A stretch of 64,000 bases of DNA from Tubiluchus corallicola (Eukaryota; Priapulida; Priapulimorpha; Priapulimorphida; Tubiluchidae): positions 439,501-503,500 of the forward strand of contig JAQGDQ010000028.1 of the NCBI GenBank assembly GCA_030141605.1. Reading direction: 5' to 3'. This document shows, piece by piece, positions 50,401 through 56,100 of this stretch. The translations under genes were made by a program, and so were the position numbers. The notes under the pieces were generated by a model, which ran no database searches, was not told the origin of the DNA, and saw only the letters and a program-made list of their open reading frames with translations. How positions within the stretch are numbered: position 1 is the first letter of the stretch; each line of letters starts with the position of its first letter.

Positions 50401-50931
50401 CTACAGAAGTACTGTTTGTGATACTTTTGAAAATCAATTGAAATGATTAGTGATGAGGGTAGGTTGAAATCAACAAAATTCTAGTTGTTGTAATTAATGT
50501 TACTGTAAAAATTTTTAATCATTGCATATCAAGATGACACAACAAGGTCTATGTGAAATAGCAAGTTACATATCATGCTTGGGTATTAACCTGCTAATTG
50601 CTTAAGCAAACAGAATAAGAGTATGTCTGTTAATGTATTCTGCACATTTTGTCAGTGAAACAGTTTTGGACTTTTGTCTTTTTTAATTTGTAATTTGTTC
50701 ACCATTTTTAAGATATTGACATCAAATAATATTTTTATTTTTAGAAAACCAGTGAGAAGCAATGGGAAAGTTCGAGTACAGGTTGAGATATTCAATAAGG
50801 GCAAGTATTTCGGTGTCGGTCGCAACTCTCGGATAGCAAAATGTACAGCTGCTAAACGAGCGCTGGTGGCTTTGAAGGAGCAGCAACGAAAACAGCAAGT
50901 GAAAGAGCAGGAGGCAGCATTAGGAATGTAA
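25904..50931 (+). CDS. DICER1: endoribonuclease Dicer, 22 coding exons plus a probable microexon
   Basis: Cuts dsRNA and pre-miRNA hairpins into ~22-nt RNAs. Exons: 25904-26062, 29076-29132, 29597-29759, 30218-30348, 30787-31008, 33536-33679, 34147-35007, 35983-36134, 36517-36667, 37201-37413, 37939-38118, 38600-38822, 40693-41041, 42027-42408, 43430-44287, 44830-45015, 45928-46094, 46363-46562, 48247-48362, (48731-48760), 49265-49433, 50005-50080, 50745-50931. Total 5376 nt (1791 aa) with the microexon, 1781 aa without. Domains in order: DExH helicase (GTGKT 91-95, DECH 199-202, TAS 232-234), helicase C (QSRGRAR 543-549), DUF283 dimerisation domain, platform, PAZ, RNase IIIa (E1285/D1289, D1449/E1452), RNase IIIb (E1558/D1562, D1672/E1675), dsRBD. 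All eight catalytic acidic residues are present. All phases agree, so the gene looks functional. It is a Dicer-1-type enzyme with an intact helicase; no second Dicer is in the window. Confidence 0.97.
26543..26605 (+). repeat. outer inverted repeat, left arm, around the intron-1 hairpin
   Basis: 'gattcaaaacatgcaatg' followed, after a 21-nt extra piece, by 'accaataaatcaggaaatcc'. The reverse strand of 26981-27029 carries the same two blocks joined without the extra piece. In one frame both copies read DSKHAM and TNK, which hints at a decayed coding element. Confidence 0.55.
26613..26767. repeat. perfect 59-bp inverted repeat (fold-back element) in Dicer intron 1
   Basis: Arms 26613-26671 and 26709-26767 are exact reverse complements; after one mismatch four more bases pair inside. 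The loop is 37 nt. The outer ends read C(A/G)G(T)CGGATTATCC, similar to the 'AGGGCCGGA' sequences at 21972 and 26264. Such ends with GGGCC-type interiors are seen in hAT-related elements. Perfect identity means recent origin or ongoing correction. Confidence 0.9.
26981..27029 (-). repeat. outer inverted repeat, right arm
   Basis: Minus-strand copy of the blocks at 26543-26605 (see there). Confidence 0.55.
29076..29132 (+). CDS. DICER1: Dicer exon 2
   Basis: 57 nt, phase 0 both ends. It encodes [26 protein letters not shown] is the Q-motif region just before the helicase (human IYTPRKYQ). Acceptor TTATTTGCAG, donor GTATGG. It begins with ATG and so could itself hold an alternative start. Confidence 0.92.
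29401..29468 (+). repeat. (TTTC)n microsatellite
   Basis: About 17 copies of TTTC in Dicer intron 2, 129 nt before exon 3, close enough to act as an extended polypyrimidine region. Confidence 0.95.
29597..29759 (+). CDS. DICER1: Dicer exon 3 (helicase Walker A)
   Basis: 163 nt. It encodes [20 protein letters not shown] followed by [14 protein letters not shown] and RTFFLVPT: helicase motif I with GTGKT. Donor G|GTAAGA, phase 1. Confidence 0.96.
30218..30348 (+). CDS. DICER1: Dicer exon 4
   Basis: 131 nt. It encodes [20 protein letters not shown] then WKKQFIKYQ (motif Ia region; human VAQQVSAVRTHSDLKVGEY). Acceptor TTTTTAG, donor GTATGG. Confidence 0.94.
30440..30600 (-). mobile_element. tRNA-headed SINE-like sequence in Dicer intron 4
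   Basis: On the minus strand a box A-like TCAGCTCAATGTCTCAGG (30550-30564 region) is followed about 35 nt later by a box B-like GGTTCCAGTCC (30515-30525). After a further ~60 nt comes an A-rich tail (plus strand ttttttta near 30450). Spacing and order fit a tRNA-derived pol III promoter of a SINE. Confidence 0.45.
30787..31008 (+). CDS. DICER1: Dicer exon 5 (DECH box)
   Basis: 74 codons, phase 0. [13 protein letters not shown], then [20 protein letters not shown] and PRILGLTAS: helicase motifs II and III. Acceptor GATTGTAG, donor AAG|GTATTA. Confidence 0.97.
31040..31265 (+). repeat. degenerate ~110-bp tandem repeat, block 1 (Dicer intron 5)
   Basis: Two units share 'catcatca(g)c(g)tata', 'accattcagtatggctt'-like and 'aatattacatccaacaccat'-like words about 105 bp apart. 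Two more related units are at 33260-33490 in the same intron. Confidence 0.55.
33260..33490 (+). repeat. degenerate ~110-bp tandem repeat, block 2 (Dicer intron 5)
   Basis: Two further units with 'catcatatcattcggcatgatt' and 'ccattcagtatggcttcagc', each followed by 'catccaacaccaaaa/atatt'-like sequence. The block ends 45 nt before the exon 6 acceptor. Confidence 0.55.
33536..33679 (+). CDS. DICER1: Dicer exon 6
   Basis: 48 codons, phase 0. It encodes [20 protein letters not shown] and a stretch ending [12 protein letters not shown]. It corresponds to the LEEKIQKLEKIL...ATDLVVLDRY region of vertebrate Dicer. Acceptor TTTTTTTAG, donor GTATTT. Confidence 0.93.
34147..35007 (+). CDS. DICER1: Dicer exon 7 (helicase C)
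   Basis: 287 codons. It contains [65 protein letters not shown] and [17 protein letters not shown]: helicase motifs IV, V and VI. The acidic linker between clamp and helicase C, long in vertebrates, is short here. Confidence 0.98.
35064..35692 (+). mobile_element. 629-bp TA-flanked MITE in Dicer intron 7
   Basis: Flanked by TA on both sides. Left end CAGTAAGTCCATCTTAACGA. Right end reverse complement of CAGAAAGTCCTCTCTTAACG. Internal 'gtttagtgaggtacg' and 'cacttaacattacg' also pair loosely. This is a Tc1/mariner/pogo-type MITE. It starts 57 nt after exon 7. Confidence 0.7.
35983..36134 (+). CDS. DICER1: Dicer exon 8, ending in a GC donor
   Basis: 152 nt, encodes [20 protein letters not shown] then SSAISLVNR. 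Only a GC-AG splice joins it in frame to exon 9: AACAG|GCAAGT, where AG|GCAAGT is the standard consensus for GC donors, giving the Arg codon AG+G. Confidence 0.92.
36517..36667 (+). CDS. DICER1: Dicer exon 9 (DUF283, part 1)
   Basis: 151 nt. [16 protein letters not shown] is almost identical to the human [16 protein letters not shown]. It then runs to [13 protein letters not shown], the start of the dsRBD-like partner-binding domain. Confidence 0.96.
36970..37155 (+). repeat. degenerate (GACT/GGCT)n tetranucleotide tract
   Basis: About 185 nt of tgactgactgac / tggctggctggc / ttactaacttac in Dicer intron 9, interrupted but periodic at 4 bp. It ends about 45 nt before the exon 10 acceptor. Confidence 0.85.
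37201..37413 (+). CDS. DICER1: Dicer exon 10 (DUF283, part 2)
   Basis: 71 codons, phase 0. [20 protein letters not shown], an acidic segment, then [12 protein letters not shown] (human GSTKRRQCYPKA). Confidence 0.96.
37939..38118 (+). CDS. DICER1: Dicer exon 11 (platform)
   Basis: 60 codons, phase 0. [20 protein letters not shown], then [20 protein letters not shown]. It contains the basic platform residues that in vertebrates hold the 5' phosphate of pre-miRNA. Confidence 0.97.
38600..38822 (+). CDS. DICER1: Dicer exon 12 (platform/PAZ)
   Basis: 223 nt. [20 protein letters not shown] then [14 protein letters not shown] and IVPLNTG. Acceptor TCTTTGCAG, donor G|GTAGGT (phase 1). Confidence 0.96.
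40111..40330 (-). pseudogene. LINE reverse transcriptase C-terminal fossil in Dicer intron 12
   Basis: Minus-strand translation gives [20 protein letters not shown], then after a stop [20 protein letters not shown]. The GPxLWNSLP motif after a basic, Thr/Asn-rich stretch is the usual ending of CR1/L2-like RT proteins. A second copy at 47308-47515 reads the same way. Confidence 0.7.
40693..41041 (+). CDS. DICER1: Dicer exon 13 (PAZ)
   Basis: 349 nt. [52 protein letters not shown] and [16 protein letters not shown]: the PAZ domain with the Tyr-rich 3'-end pocket and the connector. Donor AAG|GTATGA, phase 2. Confidence 0.97.
41090..41640 (-). mobile_element. MITE with CAGTGGCGCAGCC-type ends, copy 2 (Dicer intron 13)
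   Basis: Inverted copy of 7735-8164, with outer ends CAGGTGTAGCTA (left) and the reverse complement of CAGTGGCGCAGCCATG (right), and the shared GTTAGGGGGAGCA next to one end. It starts 48 nt after exon 13. This copy is longer (551 bp) through extra sequence near 41180-41320. Confidence 0.7.
42027..42408 (+). CDS. DICER1: Dicer exon 14
   Basis: 382 nt. [40 protein letters not shown] and [10 protein letters not shown], then a Glu-rich acidic run. This is the conserved segment between PAZ and RNase IIIa. Confidence 0.97.
43430..44287 (+). CDS. DICER1: Dicer exon 15 (RNase IIIa, first half)
   Basis: 286 codons. A variable acidic region, then [20 protein letters not shown] and [20 protein letters not shown] with catalytic Glu1285 and Asp1289, then [20 protein letters not shown] and [10 protein letters not shown]. 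It ends in a charged K/E/D-rich insertion, as in other Dicers. Confidence 0.98.
44370..44610 (+). mobile_element. possible tRNA-headed SINE, Dicer intron 15
   Basis: A tRNA-like AGCCGAATTGCTACAGTG (box A-like) is followed by AATGTCGTGGTTGG near a box B position, and then ATGAATGGGTGGGTGACTG, a motif also found on the minus strand near 25500 and 59570. Strongly diverged. Confidence 0.3.
44830..45015 (+). CDS. DICER1: Dicer exon 16 (RNase IIIa, second half)
   Basis: 62 codons, phase 0. [20 protein letters not shown] has the second catalytic pair Asp1449/Glu1452; it ends [11 protein letters not shown]. Acceptor TTGTTCAAG, donor AAG|GTATCA. Confidence 0.97.
45928..46094 (+). CDS. DICER1: Dicer exon 17 (inter-RNase III linker)
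   Basis: 167 nt. [20 protein letters not shown] and [20 protein letters not shown], then YEFKD. The conserved 'HP..' to 'YxFK' segment leads into RNase IIIb. Donor AA|GTAAGT. Confidence 0.95.
46363..46562 (+). CDS. DICER1: Dicer exon 18 (RNase IIIb catalytic motif)
   Basis: 200 nt. [35 protein letters not shown] and [20 protein letters not shown], with catalytic Glu1558 and Asp1562. Nearly identical to vertebrate RNase IIIb. Confidence 0.98.
46960..47111 (+). repeat. 152-bp inverted repeat, left arm (Dicer intron 18)
   Basis: Almost identical (about two differences seen) to the reverse complement of 47968-48119. It abuts the direct repeat that starts at 47113. Confidence 0.85.
47113..47301 (+). 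repeat. 189-bp direct repeat, copy 1
   Basis: Matches 48941-49129 base for base except about two positions (aaaatg/aaaacg, agcaca/agcaaa). It ends in CTTTTTGCAGGTACTTCCC, which looks like a splice acceptor but has no open frame behind it. Confidence 0.9.
47308..47515 (-). pseudogene. LINE reverse transcriptase C-terminal fossil in Dicer intron 18
   Basis: Minus-strand translation gives [20 protein letters not shown], a stop, then [20 protein letters not shown]. It is homologous to the fossil at 40111-40330. Confidence 0.7.
47968..48119 (-). repeat. 152-bp inverted repeat, right arm (Dicer intron 18)
   Basis: Inverted partner of 46960-47111, 856 bp away. It ends 127 nt before exon 19. Confidence 0.85.
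48247..48362 (+). CDS. DICER1: Dicer exon 19
   Basis: 116 nt. [20 protein letters not shown] then [18 protein letters not shown]. Acceptor TTTTACAG, donor GAC|GTAAGT, phase 0. Confidence 0.94.
48731..48760 (+). CDS. DICER1: probable 30-nt Dicer microexon (exon 19a)
   Basis: Thirty nucleotides between a strong acceptor (ggttccttgcag) and a strong donor (gtaagac). They fit phase 0 on both sides, as do exons 19 and 20, and add [10 protein letters not shown] to the variable RNase IIIb loop. Other Dicers have a long, poorly conserved acidic loop here, so ten extra residues are tolerable. It could be a constitutive or a cassette exon, or a chance match. Confidence 0.5.
48941..49129 (+). repeat. 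189-bp direct repeat, copy 2 (between microexon and exon 20)
   Basis: Near-identical copy of 47113-47301. Confidence 0.9.
49265..49433 (+). CDS. DICER1: Dicer exon 20 (RNase IIIb, second catalytic pair)
   Basis: 169 nt. An acidic start ([12 protein letters not shown]), then [20 protein letters not shown] with Asp1672/Glu1675 (numbered with the microexon) and [14 protein letters not shown]. Confidence 0.97.
49540..49790 (+). mobile_element. possible tRNA-headed SINE, Dicer intron 20
   Basis: GGTTGGGTGGCCGAGTTGT (box A-like, as in class II tRNAs) is followed about 40 nt later by TTGAGTTCAATAA (box B-like). A ~170-bp body ends in a taaataaatcttg / cttttttt tail. Diverged and clearly not a working tRNA. 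Confidence 0.45.
50005..50080 (+). CDS. DICER1: Dicer exon 21
   Basis: 76 nt. [20 protein letters not shown] then NTTF: the conserved linker between RNase IIIb and the dsRBD (human [20 protein letters not shown]). Acceptor TTTTTAG, donor GA|GTAAGT. Confidence 0.96.
50148..50181 (+). repeat. small hairpin in Dicer intron 21
   Basis: TTGTCAGTAACAACC and GGTTATTACTGACAA pair with one mismatch around a 4-nt loop; a few more A/T pairs extend it outward. Confidence 0.6.
50745..50931 (+). CDS. DICER1: Dicer exon 22 (dsRBD and stop)
   Basis: 187 nt including [43 protein letters not shown], then a Gln/Lys/Glu-rich tail ending LGM. This is the short C-terminal dsRBD of metazoan Dicers. Confidence 0.97.
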
Positions 50932-51816
50932 TTGAAGAGTATACGCTTAAGTCCAAACTCTGAGGAAATGGAAAATACCCCCGAATAACCTCTACAGCTA
51001 TATCAAAGCTGACTCAAGTTCGTACACCAAATCTTATTTGCACAACAAGTTGCTTGTTTCCTAAATGTATGGGTAGAAGAAATAGTGATTGTCCGAGACA
51101 TGAACCCTCCATCAAGTACAAGTGATGAACCGTCGATGTACCTTTGTTCAGTATTTTTCTGCTTTTGAATTGATTAAAATGGTTTTGTGCTAAAACATCT
51201 GCATTACTGCTCAATTTTAGAAATGCTATTGTTGGATCTTCTGCTTGCTATGTCTTTCATGTGTGCTTGACCTATACAAGCTAATTTGCTATTTGATGAT
51301 TGCCAAATATCACTGCCATTGACAAATCAAACGACTGGACTTATTTTAGTGCTTGCTTGCATTTGCTGTTGACGTGATGGTCATGTAAAAATCTCTTTTT
51401 TAGGTGTCATTTGCATTAGTAAATGTGATACATGCATCCAAACTGCTGCACTGTTTCACTAATGGAGTGTCTTGTTTCCATTTGGCTGTTGTAACAATCT
51501 GTACCGGGAGCTTGTATCTAACAGAACTGCTCCATTTTTAATTTTTACCAGTAAATGCACAGGATTTTGTTTGGCCAAATCATATGTGCTCCAAATCACA
51601 GTGCTGTGTTATCACCATTTTACTATTTGAGTGTAAGTACAAAGTTTATGTGCACTGCCACTTTCCAGTCATTGCATTTCTGCAGGTGGATATGTGTATT
51701 TTCAACACTTGCATTTAATAATCTTGAAATATTATCTCTTCTGTAATCTGTAGGCTATTTTATCTGATTCCACATTATTTTATTGGATGTTTTCCTTGCT
51801 TTTGCTAAACAGTGAT

Positions 51817-51822
51817 AATAAA
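51817..51822 (+). promoter_or_regulatory. candidate poly(A) signal of Dicer
   Basis: AATAAA about 886 nt after the Dicer stop. Other matches lie further on (for example near 54428), so longer 3'UTRs are possible. Confidence 0.35.
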
Positions 51823-53623
51823 CAACGCTATACCTCATTGCTACATCTTGTGATACGTCCTTTGCAAGGCTTATGACAATTTAGCAAAGTTTGCAGCTTT
51901 TTACTGATGGAAATGCTGCAAATTTTATTTAATGTGTAACTAGTGCTGTTACTTTGATAATATTATCTATGTTGCACTCTAATTAATATTGTCTGTGTTG
52001 TTTGTTGATTATAGTGTAGAATGCTTGGCGCTTTTTAGGCTTCATAGTGCAACATGATATAACACTATGTGCTCCATCTCTTCACAGTTTGGGGTTTTAT
52101 AATGGTTGGAGCTCTTACGTTGTTTTAAGGAATTATTTGCGTAACCTTTCATCTAGCAGTGTTTGTCCCTTTTGTGTTTTATGTAGCTACATATGTACAT
52201 CTTGTATTGAACAGCTTAAAAGAAGGCTGTGGTACCTACCAGAGTTACTGAATCAGGTGCGATATGTGTACAAAGTTCTGCGTGGCAACATAAACACCGC
52301 TATTCACTAAAGAAAAGTTTCCATTAATGTTCTTTGCACTTGTAGAACAATCTTAAACTTCATCAACCTTTCGTGATCATTAACTGATGCACCTTGTTTG
52401 TTGTTTTTATTTTATATGATGCAAAATGTTAACTGCAAAGCAGCTGTTTGGGGTTGTCGTTTGCTGTATTTTTTTGTGAATATATAATTTTTTTGTTATG
52501 CTTGCTGGTTGAGCATGACTTTTCTATAGTGCAACATCTACTGTGAATACAAGCACCTAGTGATTATTTACAAATTGTTCTAGTATTTAGTCATATTTTG
52601 CAGAAATGCTAACATTTCATCCAGTGTCTTAACCAGATTCAAATGCATATAATATATAAGAGATAAATGTCTTGGATACATCCAAAAGTATTTTTCTTGT
52701 CATAGACTTATCCATTTCCTGTCCAGACCCAGCATTGCTAACTTTGGCATTAAGCACACATTGTTTCACTCAATCATTTATTTCACTCCACCCATAAGTT
52801 AGTTAAATTTATTTCACATAGTAATTGTTGTCATAACTAATACGAGTGTAACGGCGGTCTGGTGGTGTATTGAAAGAAACCTACCTCCGCCAGCTGTTAC
52901 ATAAGCAGTGTCATAGTTAAATTAGACACTATGACCAGCGTCATAATTAAGTTAACCTATGATCAAATACTGTAATGCAGTATCTGATCGTAGGTGTTGT
53001 GAAGAATTGACATTCAAGTGTTTTCTTGTAAATTTATTCGTATTGATTTCTCAAAAAATTAATTTTTTGATGTGCTAATTTGATTTTTAACAGAAAGTTG
53101 TGAAAAATTGATGTTTGCTAAATTTATTCTTTGCGTCATTTTTAGAAAATGCTAGTTTGTGTGATGTACGTGTATGTAAAACGATTTATTCTTGGCATCA
53201 ATTTATTAGTAAATAATTACTCATAACCTGTGAATATGACGTTACACTGTAGCTGTGAGTGTTGCAGTGTTCCTGCGATAGGTGAAAAGATCTTGTAAAC
53301 CAAATCGTGGTCAGTGCCACATTTATAGATTTATTCCTCAGCACCTTTGCCTAACAGAGTTCAAAGACTTGCTAACATAATGCGCACAATCATTACAAAT
53401 GTTTAATAATACTTGTTTGCATAAATTGCATTTCTGAAATGCCACACCATTTTAATTACGTGAGAATAGCTAGTTTCTTCTAGTAACTAGTGTAATAAGC
53501 GTGTTTTAAATTTATTGTATTTAATTAAAAATTTTTGCTTTATGATTTCCTAGTTTGCTGTTCATAATTTGTTGTATGCAGCATTGTTATGGTTAGGGAT
53601 TCATTGCTTTGTTTAGTAATGTA

Positions 53624-53831
53624 CCATCAAATCTTGTTATAACGCCTCCCCCACCCCTCTTATAATGGCAACCTCACTTAACGCCCAAATTTTTAGCAAA
53701 ACAAAATATCTATATTTGCATCGACGTATGTACAATTGTACATGTATTAATGTGCCTCGTTATATAGCCAAACTTGCTATAACGCAAACTTTTTGCAGTC
53801 CCAAAGTAGGCGGCATAAATTAGTTTGACTG
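53624..53831 (-). mobile_element. pogo/mariner-like MITE, copy 2
   Basis: 208 bp. On the minus strand it starts CAGTCAAACTAATTTATGCC and matches 112-279 through 'ctactttgg', 'tgcaaatatag' and 'aatttgggcgttaa'. TA lies next to its left end. Confidence 0.6.
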
Positions 53832-55179
53832 AGTAGTATTTGTACTGATGGAAGAACTGCTAACAAAAGTTCTTCAGAAATTTTTGACAAATTTTTAATT
53901 TGAACTCTTGTCTACCTCACACTTTTTACACGTTATTGCATATTCACATGTATGTTGCCCAACAATGCTTATGCCAAAATACTATTCGAAATACGTGCAT
54001 ATGCCAACAAGTAGTTTTTATTGATGCGAGTTGGGCTAAATGACAAAAGTTAGGAATATGTTAATTCCTTTAGAGAATTAAGACATCAGATAAAAGTAGC
54101 TGGTCATTTAACTTCACATTCATTTTCTATAGTAATTTTTTGCAGTTAGCTACTTTTAAAATCTCACCATGGTGTCCACCTCACTTACTTAACATTTAAC
54201 AGAAACCGGTGAACAAATATGTAGAATGAAGGCTTTATTATCCTGCTCATTTTCTTGACATCTGCTGCAATTCTTACTGAAATAGTTTGTTTCCTCATCA
54301 CATTTATGTATTAATGTAAATTATTTTGTTTTTTATCGTATTTGCATTTGAATAATTTGCTGTGTATAGTTTGTGTGCGCGGGCTTTCATAGATTGCTAT
54401 GTAGAAATACGTTGCTTGCTATTGTTGAATAAAACTGTATTATTTCCATGAAACTTGAATGAGAAGTTGTTGTTTCTCAGCGATTATTTATTCAGTTGTA
54501 TAGCGTACATTTAGGAAAACAGACGTGAAAAGGCTTTGCTGATTTCTGACAGTATGACTTGCATTTTGACTGTTCTTTGCTCTAACTTCTAGGCACAAAA
54601 ACCACCAAAGTTCTGATTATCTAAGTTTGTAAAATAAAATACAAAATATGGGAAATAAGGGAAATGAAACAATATAATAATTTCATTATATTTACTATCA
54701 ACAAAGTATTTACAATGTCTTAAATAAATAATAACGATTATTAACATAATTTATTTAATAATTAATATGCAAATTTCTCTGTTAGCTAAAACAGAAAACA
54801 CAGCGTACTAGTGTCTAATGAACTGAGCCAACACACAAGGTAAATATTAGTCAATTTATGAGTCATTCACTTACATATTGAATTACTGTAATTCTCATTC
54901 TGCACTGATAGGTAAAACGATCTGAATCAATTAACATTATACACCGTAGTATCATCAAAACTGTGGTTAAAAGAAAAATTTCACAATGCTATAGGTATGA
55001 TGACTAGCATTAAATAACACAATTAGTAAAATATAAAAAAAGGGCATACAATAGCTTTGAAACTGTAAGTTAGCGACACAACTGACATTTTACAGCAGTA
55101 TAACGCGTAAGTCAATTGTCAATGACAAATTTGCAATGCTATCACAAAATAAATCTAAGATACAGTGCCACAAATGCTG

Positions 55180-55185
55180 TTTATT
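55180..55185 (-). promoter_or_regulatory. candidate poly(A) signal of SRF
   Basis: AATAAA on the minus strand about 745 nt after the SRF stop. AT-rich context, so only a candidate. Confidence 0.25.
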
Positions 55186-55930
55186 TGTGTGCACGGTGTT
55201 TCTTTAATTTTGGTACTAGAACTGCCATTTTACAACCTAAAATTGTCAATTAGTAGCCCCATGACCTCTGACTTTAGTTGATTTGCTACGTCACGTTTAA
55301 CACAAGAAACCCATTAAAATTCAAACAGTCTACAACTCTCACCATACCAAGTAAATGCAAGTAAATAAGAAGATGTAATAAGTGATGAGAAAGTTAACGA
55401 TTGAAAAAGAGAACACTTTTTAATAACCAGAAATCAAAAACATGAAGTTGCAACTAGCGAGCAAATAATGACAAATTTTAACAAAGGTCATTTTGCAGCA
55501 TAAATACACAGGCAATAAAATGCCTTCATCAGAATCAGAAATTTTGTATTATAAACACTGCAAGAGTGTAATTCACTGTCAAGGTCGAGAAATTGCATCC
55601 AACAATAAGTGTGAAGCAAGTGTCCCTAATATACAGTAGGTCAGTGACCATAAAAAAAACAAAATTTCTGAGTCTGAATATTATGCACCAATTGAATACA
55701 AAATTAAATATCTAAAAGTTTAAAATTTATAAAACTATTGTGCATTCTTAACATGTATGAAAGATCACAGTATGTACTAGACTATTACAGTTATCAAAAT
55801 AATTATTGTTAACATCAAAAAACTAGAAGACGTACATGTATCGAGTTTGTGCTCAGTCCTGCATTTTACACAACTCTGGGAAACAAATCTCAATTAAAAT
55901 AATTTCAAAATGGCTTGTTTATGCCAATTT

Positions 55931-56100
55931 TCAGCTAGTTTTGGGAGCACTGATGGGTGACTTTTTACTGTCCATGGACGCAGCCACCGATGTTTGGACT
56001 AGTGACTGCAGAAGCTGAGAATTCGCTAGTGACACGGGAACAGGTATAGTGATGTAATGCTGTGGTTGTTGCTGTTGTTGTTGCTGCTGAGATTCGTATC
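55931..56100 (-). CDS. SRF: SRF last exon with second poly-Gln run and stop
   Basis: 170 nt ending TGA. GYES, eight Gln, PQHYITIPVPVSLANSQLLQ, then a Ser/Lys-rich end finishing APKTS. Vertebrate SRF has a comparable VQIPVSAVQLHQ segment near its end. Acceptor AATTTTAG. Confidence 0.87.

Larger units (their letters stand above)
50932..55930. other. convergent Dicer/SRF intergenic region and 3'UTRs
   Basis: No further gene seen. It holds the Dicer 3'UTR (candidate AATAAA at 51817-51822), an imperfect 17-bp hairpin at 52966-53004, the pogo-like MITE at 53624-53831 and the SRF 3'UTR (candidate signal at 55180-55185, minus). The open frames at 51555-51746 and 52047-52310 have no recognisable domain. 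Confidence 0.5.

Noticed and set aside
52047-52310. 87-codon plus-strand frame 3' of Dicer
   Set aside because: Lies in the probable 3'UTR/intergenic space, Cys- and Tyr-rich without a known motif, flanked by AT-rich non-coding DNA.
52850-52905. Inverted ends TAACGGCGG...CCGCCAGCTGTTA as a tiny transposon
   Set aside because: Pairing is short and interrupted, no target-site duplication and no second copy in the window.
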